Shown: positions 7,741 to 17,091 of the stretch, piece after piece | How the letters are laid out: each line of letters starts with the position of its first letter | How positions within the stretch are numbered: position 1 is the stretch's first letter | Source: Chryseobacterium sp. 6424 | GTDB taxonomy: Bacteria > Bacteroidota > Bacteroidia > Flavobacteriales > Weeksellaceae | Reading direction: 5' to 3' | DNA: 64,000 bases | NCBI RefSeq assembly: GCF_003692615.1 | Contig: NZ_CP023540.1 | Span: 124,001 to 188,000, forward strand | Translations under genes and position numbers: made by a program | The notes under the pieces: model-generated | What the model saw: the letters and a program-made list of their open reading frames with translations, nothing else | What the model was told of the DNA's origin: nothing | Databases searched by the model: none

Positions 7741-9189
7741 TTAGAATTGTAATTTGAAGGGGCCTTCGAAGTATGTATCGAAAGAATCCAACAGTTCACC
7801 TTTTTGGTTATAAACGCCAATTGTTACATTTTGTTTTGAAAGTTTGATTTCATTTTCCGGGAAACTGATATTCACCGTACCTTTCGTCATCTGGTCTTTC
7901 TTCAGTAGGATTTTATTGGTCCCGCTTAAGGTAATTTGTCCGTGCGCCGGGGAAATCACTTTAATGGTCACCAACTGATCCTCATTGGATTTGTTTAAGA
8001 AGGTGTAATTATAAGTGTTATTTATCTCACCATCTCTCACGAAGAAAGTACTACCGGCTGGTTTTATGAATTTTGCTTCCATCGCGCCGCGGCTACTTAA
8101 CAGGAAGCCCAGGAAGCCTACCAATAACAGAAGCACCACAGAGTATGCCTTCATTCTGCCGGTAAAGCGGAACGTATCCTCTTTCTCTATCTCATCTTCT
8201 GTCGCATAGCGGATAAGACCAGTGGGGAGACCAACTTTTACCATTACCTCATCACACGCGTCGATACAGGCGGTACAGTTCACACACTCCAATTGTTGGC
8301 CATCACGGATGTCGATACCTGTTGGGCAAACAACAACACATTGGTTACAGTCGATGCAATCGCCTTTTCCGGCAGCGCGGCGATCTTCACCTTTGCGCCA
8401 TTTCGAGCGGTTTTCCCCACGCTTGAAATCGTAATATACATTGATGGTCTGTTTGTCGATCAGTACGCCCTGAAGTCTGCCATAAGGACAAACAAGTGTA
8501 CACACCTGCTCGCGGAACCATGCAAACGTAAAATAGAATGCCGCTGTGAAGATGATCATCACCAGAAAACTCGTGAAGTTATTCAGCGGACCTTCTTTCA
8601 CCATATCAAAAACACCCTGATAACCGATGATGTACATAAACATCCAGTGGGTGATGATCAATGATATGATGATGAAGATAAACCACTTCAAGGAGCGCTT
8701 CCAGATCTTTTCAGCGTTCCATTCTTGTCGGTCAAGTTTCATCTGTTTATTCCGGTCTCCTTCGATAAGATAATCGATCTTTCTGAAGATCATTTCAAGA
8801 AAGATGGTCTGTGGGCAAATCCATCCACAGAAAATACGGCCAAAAACTACCGTGAATAGAATGATGAATACGATGGACGTAATGGCCCCTAACGCTAAAA
8901 TAAAAAAGTCTTGCAGGTAAAAAGGTTGTCCCGCGATGAAGAATTGCCTGTCAACTAAATTAATTAGCAGAAAAGGGTTTCCATTGATTTTAATAAAGGG
9001 TAAAACGAAGAATATTGCGAGCAATAACCAGGCAACTACAGTCCTATAGTTGGTATAGCGGCCTTTTGGCTTGCGGGGATATACCCACTTCCTTTTACCA
9101 GATTGGTCCATGGTACCTACAGAATCGCGAAAGGTTTCTGCTTCGATTACTTGCCCTTGTCCACCTCTGAAATTTTCATCTAACGACAT
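7741..9189 (-). CDS. ccoG: cytochrome c oxidase accessory protein CcoG (polyferredoxin)
   Basis: A 482-aa membrane ferredoxin. After a cytoplasmic leader come membrane helices with FCGWICPQT and CTLVCPYGRLQG. Two 4Fe-4S motifs follow (CIDCNQCVVVCP and CVNCTACIDAC), then a final helix and a periplasmic IgG-like domain. CcoG is a cupric reductase that provides Cu(I) for the CuB site of cbb3 oxidases. The upstream gap to ccoP holds a strong hairpin, so this gene and those after it may be expressed at a different level from ccoNOQP. Confidence 0.95.
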   Translation of the reverse strand: MSLDENFRGGQGQVIEAETFRDSVGTMDQSGKRKWVYPRKPKGRYTNYRTVVAWLLLAIFFVLPFIKINGNPFLLINLVDRQFFIAGQPFYLQDFFILALGAITSIVFIILFTVVFGRIFCGWICPQTIFLEMIFRKIDYLIEGDRNKQMKLDRQEWNAEKIWKRSLKWFIFIIISLIITHWMFMYIIGYQGVFDMVKEGPLNNFTSFLVMIIFTAAFYFTFAWFREQVCTLVCPYGRLQGVLIDKQTINVYYDFKRGENRSKWRKGEDRRAAGKGDCIDCNQCVVVCPTGIDIRDGQQLECVNCTACIDACDEVMVKVGLPTGLIRYATEDEIEKEDTFRFTGRMKAYSVVLLLLVGFLGFLLSSRGAMEAKFIKPAGSTFFVRDGEINNTYNYTFLNKSNEDQLVTIKVISPAHGQITLSGTNKILLKKDQMTKGTVNISFPENEIKLSKQNVTIGVYNQKGELLDSFDTYFEGPFKLQF

Positions 9190-9202
9190 ATTCTAACTCA
9201 TT

Positions 9203-9251
9203 TTAAAAACAAAAACATAATACACTATTTTTTACAATAGCGCATTATGTT
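9203..9251 (-). terminator. 16-bp hairpin with T run between ccoP and ccoG
   Basis: On the transcribed strand, arms 9251-9236 and 9229-9214 pair along all 16 positions (two as G-U) around a 6-nt loop. The next bases are TTTGTTTTTAAAA. This has the form of an intrinsic terminator and lies inside the cco gene string, so it is a candidate partial terminator or processing site. Confidence 0.75.
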
Positions 9252-9275
9252 CATAATTATATTTACTGGCTAAAA

Positions 9276-10154
9276 TTATTTTTCCCAAACCACAGGGTTC
9301 CCCTGCGGAGCCGCACCGCCATTTGCTGGCGTAACTGGCGGCTGTTCCTGGTTAATATGATAAACATAAGCTGCTACATTTTGTATATCAAACCCAGAAA
9401 GAACGTTGTTTTTACCGAAAGCCTGCATTGTAGGGTTGTTCTGGCTACCGTTCTCCACCATATGGAATACGTTTTTAAACAATGTTTTTTCAGGTTGGTT
9501 AATCCATGCATTATCGGTAAGGTTGGGACCGATACCACCTTTACCACCATCACCGTGACAAGATACACAGTTTGTTTTGAAGACCTCTTCACCAGCCGCT
9601 ATATTATCTGGCGAATATACAGCGTTTTCGATTGTTGGTGGCGGTGTGTTTTTTAAATATTCAGCGATATTTGCGGTCTGTGCTTTGTACTCTTCATCAT
9701 ATTCCACAATAGGATTCGCAAAATCACTGAATGAATAAGAGACTAAATATACCACACAATAGGCTACACCAAACCAGAAAAGGCCTAACCACCACTTCGG
9801 TAGCTGATTGTCAAGCTCCATGATGCCATCGAAACCGTGGTCGATAAGAATATCTTTTTCTTCCGTAGCCGACTGTTTTTTAAAGGCATCATTATATAGT
9901 GCTTTAAAGTAAGGGACTTTTTTAGCTTCCAGATACGCTTGTTTTTCCTCGTCGCTCAGGGTTTTGAATTTTGTGTTTTCTACCAAATCACCAATCGCGT
10001 TCTGTATCATGGCGATGATGGAAGCGATGATCACTGTTCCCCAGAAATATGGAGATAATAGGAAGGTTGAGTTCTGGATGAACATGTAGCAAAGTACCAT
10101 TAGGATTGCTACTATAATCAGGATGGTTATATAAACCGGGGTTCTCTGTTTCAT
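9276..10154 (-). CDS. ccoP: cbb3 oxidase subunit CcoP (single-heme form)
   Basis: A 292-aa membrane-bound cytochrome c. Two N-terminal hydrophobic segments precede a cytoplasmic stretch. A further membrane helix (LPKWWLGLFWFGVAYCVVYL) is followed by a periplasmic cytochrome domain with CVSCH at residues 196-200 and a candidate Met ligand in MQAFGKN. Proteobacterial CcoP carries two heme c groups; only one CxxCH is present here, as I expect for Bacteroidetes. It passes electrons to the CcoN catalytic subunit. It lies 19 bases downstream of ccoQ. Confidence 0.93.
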   Translation of the reverse strand: MKQRTPVYITILIIVAILMVLCYMFIQNSTFLLSPYFWGTVIIASIIAMIQNAIGDLVENTKFKTLSDEEKQAYLEAKKVPYFKALYNDAFKKQSATEEKDILIDHGFDGIMELDNQLPKWWLGLFWFGVAYCVVYLVSYSFSDFANPIVEYDEEYKAQTANIAEYLKNTPPPTIENAVYSPDNIAAGEEVFKTNCVSCHGDGGKGGIGPNLTDNAWINQPEKTLFKNVFHMVENGSQNNPTMQAFGKNNVLSGFDIQNVAAYVYHINQEQPPVTPANGGAAPQGNPVVWEK

Positions 10155-10173
10155 TGTGGAAATTAATTAGAAA

Positions 10174-10365
10174 TTAAGAGTTTTTATCTTCAATATCGTC
10201 ATCCAAAGGCGCATTAGCTTCTTCATCGTAATATTTTTTCGGTCGTGAAAAAACATAAAACGCAATCCCCAGAAAGCAAATCAGAAACAATAACAGCGCC
10301 AATGTCTGGTAAAGACCATTATTTTCTGAGTTCGATAAAATATCTTTTACGTTTTGAGGGATCAT
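10174..10365 (-). CDS. ccoQ: cbb3 oxidase subunit CcoQ-like, 63 aa
   Basis: A small single-helix protein (hydrophobic residues about 20-41, then SRPKKYYDEEANAPLDDD). Size, topology and position between ccoNO and ccoP match CcoQ, which stabilises the oxidase complex. The acidic tail varies between species. It begins 18 bases after the ccoNO stop. Confidence 0.85.
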   Translation of the reverse strand: MIPQNVKDILSNSENNGLYQTLALLLFLICFLGIAFYVFSRPKKYYDEEANAPLDDDIEDKNS

Positions 10366-10383
10366 GACGTACTTTTTTGATTA

Positions 10384-12675
10384 TTAGTTGGTACTTGCTG
10401 TTTTAATTTCAGTCGTTTTAATATCGGTACCCAATCGCTGTAGGTAAGCGATAAGTGCGATGATTTCCTTCTTTTCCAGTGGCGTGAAGTTAGCACCCTC
10501 GGCTGCTTTTCTGTCTTCGTAGGCTTTTTTCACGTCTGGTGCTTCTGCGTAGATCTGGCTAACCACAAGTTTTGCTTGGTTGTCTGCCCATTGGTCTGCA
10601 GAATCTATCTGAGCCTGGGTATAAGGAACATCAAAACTGTTCTTCATCAATTCTACCTTTGCCTTCATCTTGCTTCGGTCCAGGTCGTTAGCGATTAACC
10701 ATGGGTAACGTGGCATGATGGAACCTGCAGAAGTTACTCTTGGGTTTAGCATATGTTTATAGTGCCAAGAGCTTGGGTTTTTACCGCCTTGTCTGTGCAA
10801 ATCAGGTCCCGTTCTTTTAGATCCCCAGAGGAATGGTCGGTCATATACGAATTCGCCAGCTTTGGAGTATTGCCCGTTTTTACCGTTAAAACGTACAACT
10901 TCATCACGGAATGGACGAATCATCTGTGAGTGACAAGAGTTACAGCCTTCACGGATGTAGAGATCACGCCCTTCCAGTTCTAATGGTGAATAGGGCTTCA
11001 CAGCAGCGATTGTTGGTACATTTTCTTTAACTGCCAGGGTAGGTACAATTTCTATCAATCCACCGATAGCTACGGCAATGAATGAAAGGATACCCATTAC
11101 AAGCGGAGTTCTCTCCAACCAAAGGTGGTAACCTTCACCTTCTTTTCGCTTTTTACCTACGTTACCAAGTGCAGGAGCCTCTGCAGGTACTTCCTTCTGG
11201 AATGAGCCCTGCCGTACGGTTGCTACTACGTTTACAACCATTAAGATGGCTCCGGCGATGTATAATAATCCTCCTACGAAACGCATTTGATAGTAAGGAA
11301 TAATAGCGGTTACAGTATCCAACCAGTTTTTATACACCAAAGTACCGTCTGGATTAAACTGCTTCCACATTAAGCCTTGCGTGAAACCGGCGATGTATAA
11401 AGGCACCGCATAGAATATAATACCCAAAGTACCTAGCCAGAAGTGCCAGTTAGCCAATTTTACAGACCAAAGTTTGGTTCTCCACATAATTGGGAGTAAG
11501 TAATAAATCATACCGAAGGTCATAAAGCCATTCCAGCCTAATGCACCAATGTGTACGTGACCAATTACCCAGTCGGTAAAGTGACCAATTTTATTTAAAG
11601 TTTTTGTTGCTAAAAGTGGTCCCTCGAAGGTAGCCATACCGTAGCACGTAATAGCTACAACAAAGAATTTCAATACAGGGTTTTCGCGAACTTTATCCCA
11701 CGCCCCTCTAAGCGTAAGAAGACCGTTCAGCATCCCTCCCCAAGATGGTGCGATAAGCATGATAGAGAAACCTGTGCCCAAAGCCTGCGCCCAACCTGGA
11801 ATTGAAGTATACTGAAGGTGGTGAGGACCAGCCCAGATGTAAACAAAAATAAGTGACCAGAAGTGGATAATAGAAAGTTTATAAGAGAATACCGGGCGGT
11901 TTGCCGCTTTTGGAAGGAAGTAGTACATCAAACCAAGGATCGGTGTCGTAAGTACGAAAGCTACCGCGTTATGGCCATACCACCACTGTACCAGAGCGTC
12001 TTTTACCCCTGCGTAGGCAGAATAGGATTTCCAGCCGGTAAATGATAACGGCACCTCCAGGTTATTGAAGATGTGCAGCATCGCAATTGCCACCCAGGTA
12101 CCGATAAAGAACCATATGGCCACATACAGGTGACGCACACGTCTTCTCATGATGGTTCCGAACATGTTGATACCGAAGATCACCCAGATCACTGTAATCA
12201 AAATATCAATAGGCCACTCGTGCTCGGCATATTCCTTAGAAGTGTTGATACCCATGAGGAACGTAATCACTACAGCTACAATCATCAACTGCCAGCCCCA
12301 GAAGTGTATCCACGAAAGTGTATCGCTGAACATCCTGGTCTTAAGCAATCTTTGGATGGAATAGTAAGCCCCCGCAAAGAAACCGTTACAAACAAATGCG
12401 AAGATTACCGCACTGGTGTGCAGCATACGGATACGCCCAAAACCAAACGCACCCTGAGAGTTAATTAACCCCTGAAGATTCCCGCTTTGTAAACTCTTAA
12501 TGGTAGCATCATCGGTACCAAAAATAAACTCAGGAAGTTCGGGATAGAAAAGCATCAGTGCGGCGATAAGCCCCAGCAGAAAACCTACAAGGCCGAAAAC
12601 CACGGTCGCATAGAGGAACGCTCGCACAATATTATTGTCATAACTAAACTTTTGTGTTTCCATATTACTATTCAC
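10384..12675 (-). CDS. ccoNO: fused cbb3 oxidase subunits I and II (CcoN-CcoO)
   Basis: A 763-aa fusion. The N-terminal ~480 residues form the 12-helix catalytic heme-copper subunit, with His-rich motifs such as WWYGHNAVAFVL, AGPHHLQYTSIP and GHVHIGALGWNG. The C-terminal ~240 residues are CcoO, a membrane-anchored cytochrome c with CNSCH at 578-582. Together they reduce oxygen at low concentration and pump protons. Fusion of the two is usual in Bacteroidetes. A second ATG four codons in (METQKF, 12663) is an alternative start. The start overlaps ccoS by eight bases. Confidence 0.97.
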   Translation of the reverse strand: MNSNMETQKFSYDNNIVRAFLYATVVFGLVGFLLGLIAALMLFYPELPEFIFGTDDATIKSLQSGNLQGLINSQGAFGFGRIRMLHTSAVIFAFVCNGFFAGAYYSIQRLLKTRMFSDTLSWIHFWGWQLMIVAVVITFLMGINTSKEYAEHEWPIDILITVIWVIFGINMFGTIMRRRVRHLYVAIWFFIGTWVAIAMLHIFNNLEVPLSFTGWKSYSAYAGVKDALVQWWYGHNAVAFVLTTPILGLMYYFLPKAANRPVFSYKLSIIHFWSLIFVYIWAGPHHLQYTSIPGWAQALGTGFSIMLIAPSWGGMLNGLLTLRGAWDKVRENPVLKFFVVAITCYGMATFEGPLLATKTLNKIGHFTDWVIGHVHIGALGWNGFMTFGMIYYLLPIMWRTKLWSVKLANWHFWLGTLGIIFYAVPLYIAGFTQGLMWKQFNPDGTLVYKNWLDTVTAIIPYYQMRFVGGLLYIAGAILMVVNVVATVRQGSFQKEVPAEAPALGNVGKKRKEGEGYHLWLERTPLVMGILSFIAVAIGGLIEIVPTLAVKENVPTIAAVKPYSPLELEGRDLYIREGCNSCHSQMIRPFRDEVVRFNGKNGQYSKAGEFVYDRPFLWGSKRTGPDLHRQGGKNPSSWHYKHMLNPRVTSAGSIMPRYPWLIANDLDRSKMKAKVELMKNSFDVPYTQAQIDSADQWADNQAKLVVSQIYAEAPDVKKAYEDRKAAEGANFTPLEKKEIIALIAYLQRLGTDIKTTEIKTASTN

Positions 12676-12883
12676 TTATTTCTTCTGTATTTTTTATTTG
12701 TTTTTCAGTGTTTTTACTGTTGTCGGTTTCGGTTTCCTCCTTTATTTCAGAGTCGAGCAATATGCGTACGGCCGGCGATTCATCATCTTCAAACTGTCCC
12801 TTCCGGACACTCACTATAAAAATGACTAAGAAAATCACAGCTACGGAAACGCTGCATAGAATCATTAAATATAAAATATCCAT
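12668..12883 (-). CDS. ccoS: cbb3 oxidase maturation protein CcoS
   Basis: A 71-aa protein with one N-terminal helix (MDILYLMILCSVSVAVIFL) and the typical GQFEDDESPAVRIL segment of CcoS, followed by an acidic tail. CcoS is needed for cofactor insertion into the oxidase. The ATG at 12883 is chosen; the frame extends to a TTG at 12892, but that codon is part of the -7 promoter box. Confidence 0.9.
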   Translation of the reverse strand: MDILYLMILCSVSVAVIFLVIFIVSVRKGQFEDDESPAVRILLDSEIKEETETDNSKNTEKQIKNTEEISE

Positions 12884-12889
12884 TCCGTG

Positions 12890-12897
12890 CAAATTTA
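12890..12897 (-). promoter_or_regulatory. -7 promoter box (TAAATTTG) upstream of ccoS-ccoNOQP
   Basis: Exact TAnnTTTG match six bases before the ccoS ATG, within the 141-base gap after ccoI. A second TAAATTTG lies about 22 bases further upstream (12912-12919). The separate promoter suggests that ccoNOQP does not depend only on read-through from ccoI. Confidence 0.55.
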
Positions 12898-13024
12898 GGT
12901 AAAAACCGGTTCAAATTTAATTAAAAATTATGATAAACATCACCTAACGTTAACTGTATTTAACATAATTTAAAAAGCAGCGGTATTTAGTAATTGTATC
13001 TTCTTGATAATTAATAAGATATGG

Positions 13025-15418
13025 CTAATTTTTAATGAGTTTAAAATACTTTGTACTGCGCCACCAAGTCGCCACGGAAGTGAAGATCACCACACTGATG
13101 GAACTGATGGGCATGATGATGGCCGCAAACAGCGGAGACATATTCCCCGTCACGGCAAAACTGAGGCCTATGATGTTATAGAAGAAGCTGATGGCAAAAG
13201 TCATCTTTACAATCACCATGGAGTCTTTCGCGTAATTCAGGTAATGATCCAGCGAGGACAATCGCCCGCCCGCCATAATCACATCCGAAGAAGGTGTGAA
13301 AGAGTGTGTATCGTCGGCCACAGCAATCCCTACATTGCTTTGTTTCAGTGCGCCCGCGTCATTCAGGCCGTCGCCCAACATGGCTACTCTTTCATTTTGG
13401 TCTTGTAGATGCTTGATGTAATTCAGTTTGTCCTCAGGTGTTTGGCTAAACGCCATGCCGGTATATTGCGGGATGATCTCCTTCAATGGTTGTTCCTCCG
13501 AAGCGTTATCACCACTAAGAATATGCACCCGGTAATCGCGTAGCTTACCGAAAAGGCTTTTCAGGTTTTGTCGGTACTCATTTTTGAAGATGAATTTACC
13601 CAGCAATTCACCGTTTTTGTTTACGTAAACAGCGGTTTCCAGATTTACCGGCGTGCCGCCAGCCAGCTTTGCCGAACCCACTTTATACTTGGTCCCACGA
13701 ACTTCCGCTTCATAGCCTTTACCTGCGGTTTCGGTATATTGGGTGACCGGGAAATACTCATCATCCATCTCTATGTAGTCATACAAAGCCTTTGAAAGTG
13801 GGTGATTGGAGTTTTTTACCAGCGTTTTGATGTTTTTTAAGTCCTGCTCGGGAATTTCCTGACCTTCGTAAGTGATTTTAGCTTCCTTATTATGGGTGAT
13901 TGTGCCGGTTTTATCGAAAACAAGGGTGTTGATTTTCGAGAGTTTTTCAATCGTCAAAGTGTCTTTCACATAAAATTCATTCCGCCCCAGGATCCGCATC
14001 ACATGTCCGAATGTAAATGGTGCAGAAAGGGCCAAGGCACAAGGGCACGCAATGATGAGGATGGCAGCTACCACCTGGAACATTTTTTCAAAATCGTGCT
14101 GTCCCCAGTAAATCCCAGCTATCAGTGTAATGCCTAAGATAATGAAAGTGAAGTATTTGGATATTTTATTGGTGAGCGTATCAAGGCCGGTTTCATGTTT
14201 CTTGAAGGCTTCTTTGTTCCAGAGTTGCGTAAGGTAGCTTTGGTTCACGGTCTTTATCACTTCAAGTTCAAGTAGAGAACCTACCTGTTTTCCGCCCGCA
14301 AAAATCTTGTCGCCAGGCTTTTTTTGGATTGAAGCGCTTTCGCCGGTAATAAAACTGTTGTCAATATTACCTTCACCATTGATGAGGATGGCATCCACCG
14401 GTATGATTTCCTGGTTGCGCACCATGATGCGGTCGCCGATCTTGAGGTCAGAGAGTAAGATGTTCTGCTGTTTTCCGTTGAAATCTACTTTCGTAACGGC
14501 GATGGGATAGAAGGATTTGTAGTCGCGGTCATAGGACAAGGCGCTGTACGTCCTTTTCTGGAAGATTTTCCCCATCAGCATGAAGAACAGCAAGCCGCAA
14601 AGCGTATCGAAATATCCAGGACCATAATCTGTCAGTATTTCATAGATGCTGCGCCCGTACAGCATGATGATGCCCAGTACGATAGGCACGTCAATGTTTA
14701 CGACTTTATTCTTCAGGCCATACCAAGCCGATTCAAAATAACCCCAAGCCGAATAGAAAACTACGGGCGTCGCCAGGAAGAACATGATGAAGCGGAACAG
14801 ATGTTTGTACTTTTCCATCCACATATCCGTGGTGCCCATAAGTTGCTCGGCATATTCAGGGTAACTGAAGAACATGCCGTTTCCGAACGCAAAGCCTGCC
14901 ACCGCAAGTTTCAATATCAAAGAACGGTCGAATCGCTCTTCCTTCTGGTCGGCGGTTTCAAGATTAATAACCGGTTTATAGCCAAGATCGGTTAAGAATT
15001 TTGCGAGTTCGCTGAGTTTCAGTTCATGATGGTTAAAGGAGATCTGAACCGTCTTTCGGGTGAAGTTCACCTGGGAATAATTGATGTTTTTATTCAGCGT
15101 ATGCAGGCTTTCGAGCAGCCAGATACACGAAGAACAGTGAATGACAGGGATCTTGAAATTCACCAAAGAGGTGTTTCCTTCGGAAAAATTAGTGACTTTG
15201 TCGAAAATCTCAGGTGTGTCCAGATAATCGAACTGGGTGTTGTTGCCGTCATCAGGCCGGATGCCCGAGCGTTTGTTCAGTTCATAGAAATCGCCCAGAT
15301 TGTTCAGATTCAGGATTTCATATACAGATTTACATCCTGTGCAGCAAAACACCTTCTCATCGAACGAAATTCGTTCTTTATCGATGGTTTGGCCGCAATG
15401 GAAACAGTTTTCAGGCAT
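13025..15418 (-). CDS. ccoI: copper-translocating P-type ATPase CcoI/FixI
   Basis: A 797-aa P1B-type ATPase supplying copper for cbb3 assembly. It starts MPENCFHCGQTIDKERI, with a cysteine-rich N-terminal metal-binding domain (CFHCG, CCTGC) followed by an HMA-like domain with CSSCIW. Further along are the TGES actuator motif, the CPCALALSAP transmembrane metal site, DKTGTIT phosphorylation site and GDGLNDAGAL. The ATG at 15418 matches the conserved family start; an in-frame ATG at 15442 lies upstream and overlaps the promoter. It is divergent from a Crp/Fnr-family regulator. Confidence 0.95.
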   Translation of the reverse strand: MPENCFHCGQTIDKERISFDEKVFCCTGCKSVYEILNLNNLGDFYELNKRSGIRPDDGNNTQFDYLDTPEIFDKVTNFSEGNTSLVNFKIPVIHCSSCIWLLESLHTLNKNINYSQVNFTRKTVQISFNHHELKLSELAKFLTDLGYKPVINLETADQKEERFDRSLILKLAVAGFAFGNGMFFSYPEYAEQLMGTTDMWMEKYKHLFRFIMFFLATPVVFYSAWGYFESAWYGLKNKVVNIDVPIVLGIIMLYGRSIYEILTDYGPGYFDTLCGLLFFMLMGKIFQKRTYSALSYDRDYKSFYPIAVTKVDFNGKQQNILLSDLKIGDRIMVRNQEIIPVDAILINGEGNIDNSFITGESASIQKKPGDKIFAGGKQVGSLLELEVIKTVNQSYLTQLWNKEAFKKHETGLDTLTNKISKYFTFIILGITLIAGIYWGQHDFEKMFQVVAAILIIACPCALALSAPFTFGHVMRILGRNEFYVKDTLTIEKLSKINTLVFDKTGTITHNKEAKITYEGQEIPEQDLKNIKTLVKNSNHPLSKALYDYIEMDDEYFPVTQYTETAGKGYEAEVRGTKYKVGSAKLAGGTPVNLETAVYVNKNGELLGKFIFKNEYRQNLKSLFGKLRDYRVHILSGDNASEEQPLKEIIPQYTGMAFSQTPEDKLNYIKHLQDQNERVAMLGDGLNDAGALKQSNVGIAVADDTHSFTPSSDVIMAGGRLSSLDHYLNYAKDSMVIVKMTFAISFFYNIIGLSFAVTGNMSPLFAAIIMPISSISVVIFTSVATWWRSTKYFKLIKN

Positions 15419-15439
15419 TCTACTGGAAAAAATTGAATG

Positions 15440-15468
15440 CAAAATTATGATAAATAAATTTGTGCCAA
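15440..15468 (-). promoter_or_regulatory. promoter of ccoI (TTG-N18-TAATTTTG)
   Basis: On the minus strand, TTG at 15468-15466, an 18-base spacer and TAATTTTG at 15447-15440 match the Bacteroidetes promoter. The leader to the ccoI ATG is about 15-20 bases. It overlaps the divergent promoter of the regulator gene. Confidence 0.65.
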
Positions 15469-15490
15469 GGTTTTAAATACCCTATTTTTG
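15460..15490 (+). promoter_or_regulatory. promoter of the Crp/Fnr-type gene (TTG-N20-TATTTTTG)
   Basis: TTG at 15460-15462, a 20-base spacer and TATTTTTG at 15483-15490. It interleaves with the ccoI promoter on the other strand, so a protein bound here could affect both directions. No clear TTGAT-N4-ATCAA FNR site was seen. Confidence 0.65.
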
Positions 15491-15507
15491 CTGATAAATG
15501 TCATAAT

Positions 15508-16221
15508 ATGTCGCTGGAAAAACAAATGTTAATTGAAGATCGTCTGTTGAAAGTTTTTAATGATGAATCTTTTAAGCAAATGCTTTCCCCGGAAGATTAT
15601 ACGCACTATCTCTCGGTAAAACAAATCCTGAAATTCCATAAAGGAGAAACCATTTTTGAAGATGGCGGTACGCCAAACGGGGTGTATTTCCTGAACAAAG
15701 GGACCGCAAAACTCTCTAAACAGGGTTTTTATGGTAAAGAGCACATCCTTCGTTTTATTAAAGAAGGGGACTTGATTGGTTACCGCTCTTTGTTATGTGG
15801 CGAGCAATTTCAGGCAAAAGCCGAAGCCATGACGGATGTGGAAGCCACCTTCCTGCCATCGGATGTGTTTCTTCATCTGCTGGAAGTAGGCCCGGAACTC
15901 TCTTTCGTCATGCTACAGAAAATAGCCTATGAACTTGGCGAATCTTCTAATACCGTAACCTTTCTGGCGCAGAAAACAGTGCGTGAAAGACTTGCGGAAA
16001 TCCTTCTTCTCCTTGAACAGAAGTTGGGCACAGACCCGGAAGGTTTCATTAAAATTACCTTAACACGTGAAGAAATCGCGAATCTTGTAGGGACTGCTAC
16101 CGAAAGTGCTATCCGCCTGATTTCAGAATTTAAGAGCGACGGGCTTATTGAGGCCGACGGCAGAAACCTGAAAATCCTGAACCGCGACAAACTTATTAAA
16201 TTAGGTCACGTTACTTTATAA
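15508..16221 (+). CDS. Crp/Fnr-family transcription regulator
   Basis: A 237-aa regulator with an N-terminal cyclic-nucleotide-binding-type domain (FHKGETIFEDGGTPNGVYFL) and a C-terminal winged helix (LTREEIANLVGTATESAIRLISEF). It has only one cysteine (LLCGEQ), so it cannot bind an FNR-type 4Fe-4S cluster. The start is ATG 15508; an in-frame TTG at 15460 falls in the promoter. It is divergent from the cco locus, so control of the oxidase genes is plausible, but the signal is unknown. Confidence 0.92.
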   Translation: MSLEKQMLIEDRLLKVFNDESFKQMLSPEDYTHYLSVKQILKFHKGETIFEDGGTPNGVYFLNKGTAKLSKQGFYGKEHILRFIKEGDLIGYRSLLCGEQFQAKAEAMTDVEATFLPSDVFLHLLEVGPELSFVMLQKIAYELGESSNTVTFLAQKTVRERLAEILLLLEQKLGTDPEGFIKITLTREEIANLVGTATESAIRLISEFKSDGLIEADGRNLKILNRDKLIKLGHVTL

Positions 16222-16272
16222 GAGTTTTATTACCTTGCTGTTTTAAAATTCAACTCTTAAACGCTTACTATC

Positions 16273-17088
16273 ATGTCGGTACATTCTGAAATCAAGAAGA
16301 TCACTACGGAAACACTTCGTAAAATGAAGTTCGACGGTGAAAAAATCACCATGCTCACCGCATACGATTTTACTACCGCCAAAATGGTAGACGCGGGCGG
16401 GGTAGATTCCATCCTGATCGGTGATTCGGCTGCCAATGTGATGGCCGGTTTTGAGACTACGCTTCCCATTACGCTCGATCAGATGATTTACCACACCCAG
16501 TGTGTGGCGCGGGGAGTAACACGGGCGCTCATCGTAGCAGACCTGCCGTTCGGTACTTACCAGAGTAATTCTGAAAAAGCATTGGGATCCGCCGTGCGAA
16601 TGATGAAAGAAGGCGGTGCGCACGCGGTGAAGATTGAAGGTGGCGCGGAGATCGAAGATTCTATACGCAAGATTGTAAATGCCGGCATCCCTGTGATGGG
16701 CCATTTGGGATTGACGCCGCAGTCGATTTATCAGTTCGGTACTTACAAAGTGCGTGCAAAGGAAAATGCCGAGGCAGAAAAGCTGCTTGCCGATGCCAAA
16801 CTACTCGAAGAGTTGGGTTGTTTTGCTTTGGTTCTTGAGAAAATACCGGCGGAACTGGCCAAAATGGTGACAGAAAGTGTTTCCATACCCACCATCGGGA
16901 TCGGCGCAGGTGCAAACTGCGACGGACAAGTGCTGGTTTACCATGATATGGTGGGCATGAATAAAGGATTCGCGCCCAAATTCCTGCGCAGGTACCTGGA
17001 TTTATATACCGAAATTACCGGTGCTGTAACCCAATATGTGAAAGATGTGAAATCGGCAGATTTCCCTACCAAAAACGAAAGTTATTAA
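16273..17088 (+). CDS. panB: 3-methyl-2-oxobutanoate hydroxymethyltransferase
   Basis: A 271-aa PanB enzyme transferring a hydroxymethyl group from methylene-tetrahydrofolate to alpha-ketoisovalerate, the first step to pantothenate. Visible motifs are MLTAYDFTTAKMVDAGG, ILIGDSAANV, the metal and substrate region VKIEGG, and GIGAGANCDGQVLV near the C-terminus. Length is normal. It follows the Crp/Fnr gene by 51 bases and is followed after three bases by a small membrane protein. Confidence 0.97.
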   Translation: MSVHSEIKKITTETLRKMKFDGEKITMLTAYDFTTAKMVDAGGVDSILIGDSAANVMAGFETTLPITLDQMIYHTQCVARGVTRALIVADLPFGTYQSNSEKALGSAVRMMKEGGAHAVKIEGGAEIEDSIRKIVNAGIPVMGHLGLTPQSIYQFGTYKVRAKENAEAEKLLADAKLLEELGCFALVLEKIPAELAKMVTESVSIPTIGIGAGANCDGQVLVYHDMVGMNKGFAPKFLRRYLDLYTEITGAVTQYVKDVKSADFPTKNESY

Positions 17089-17091
17089 TAA

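Noticed and set aside
13004..13408. Antisense reading frames over ccoI and other long genes
   Set aside because: They mirror the codon structure of clear genes on the opposite strand and have no family features.
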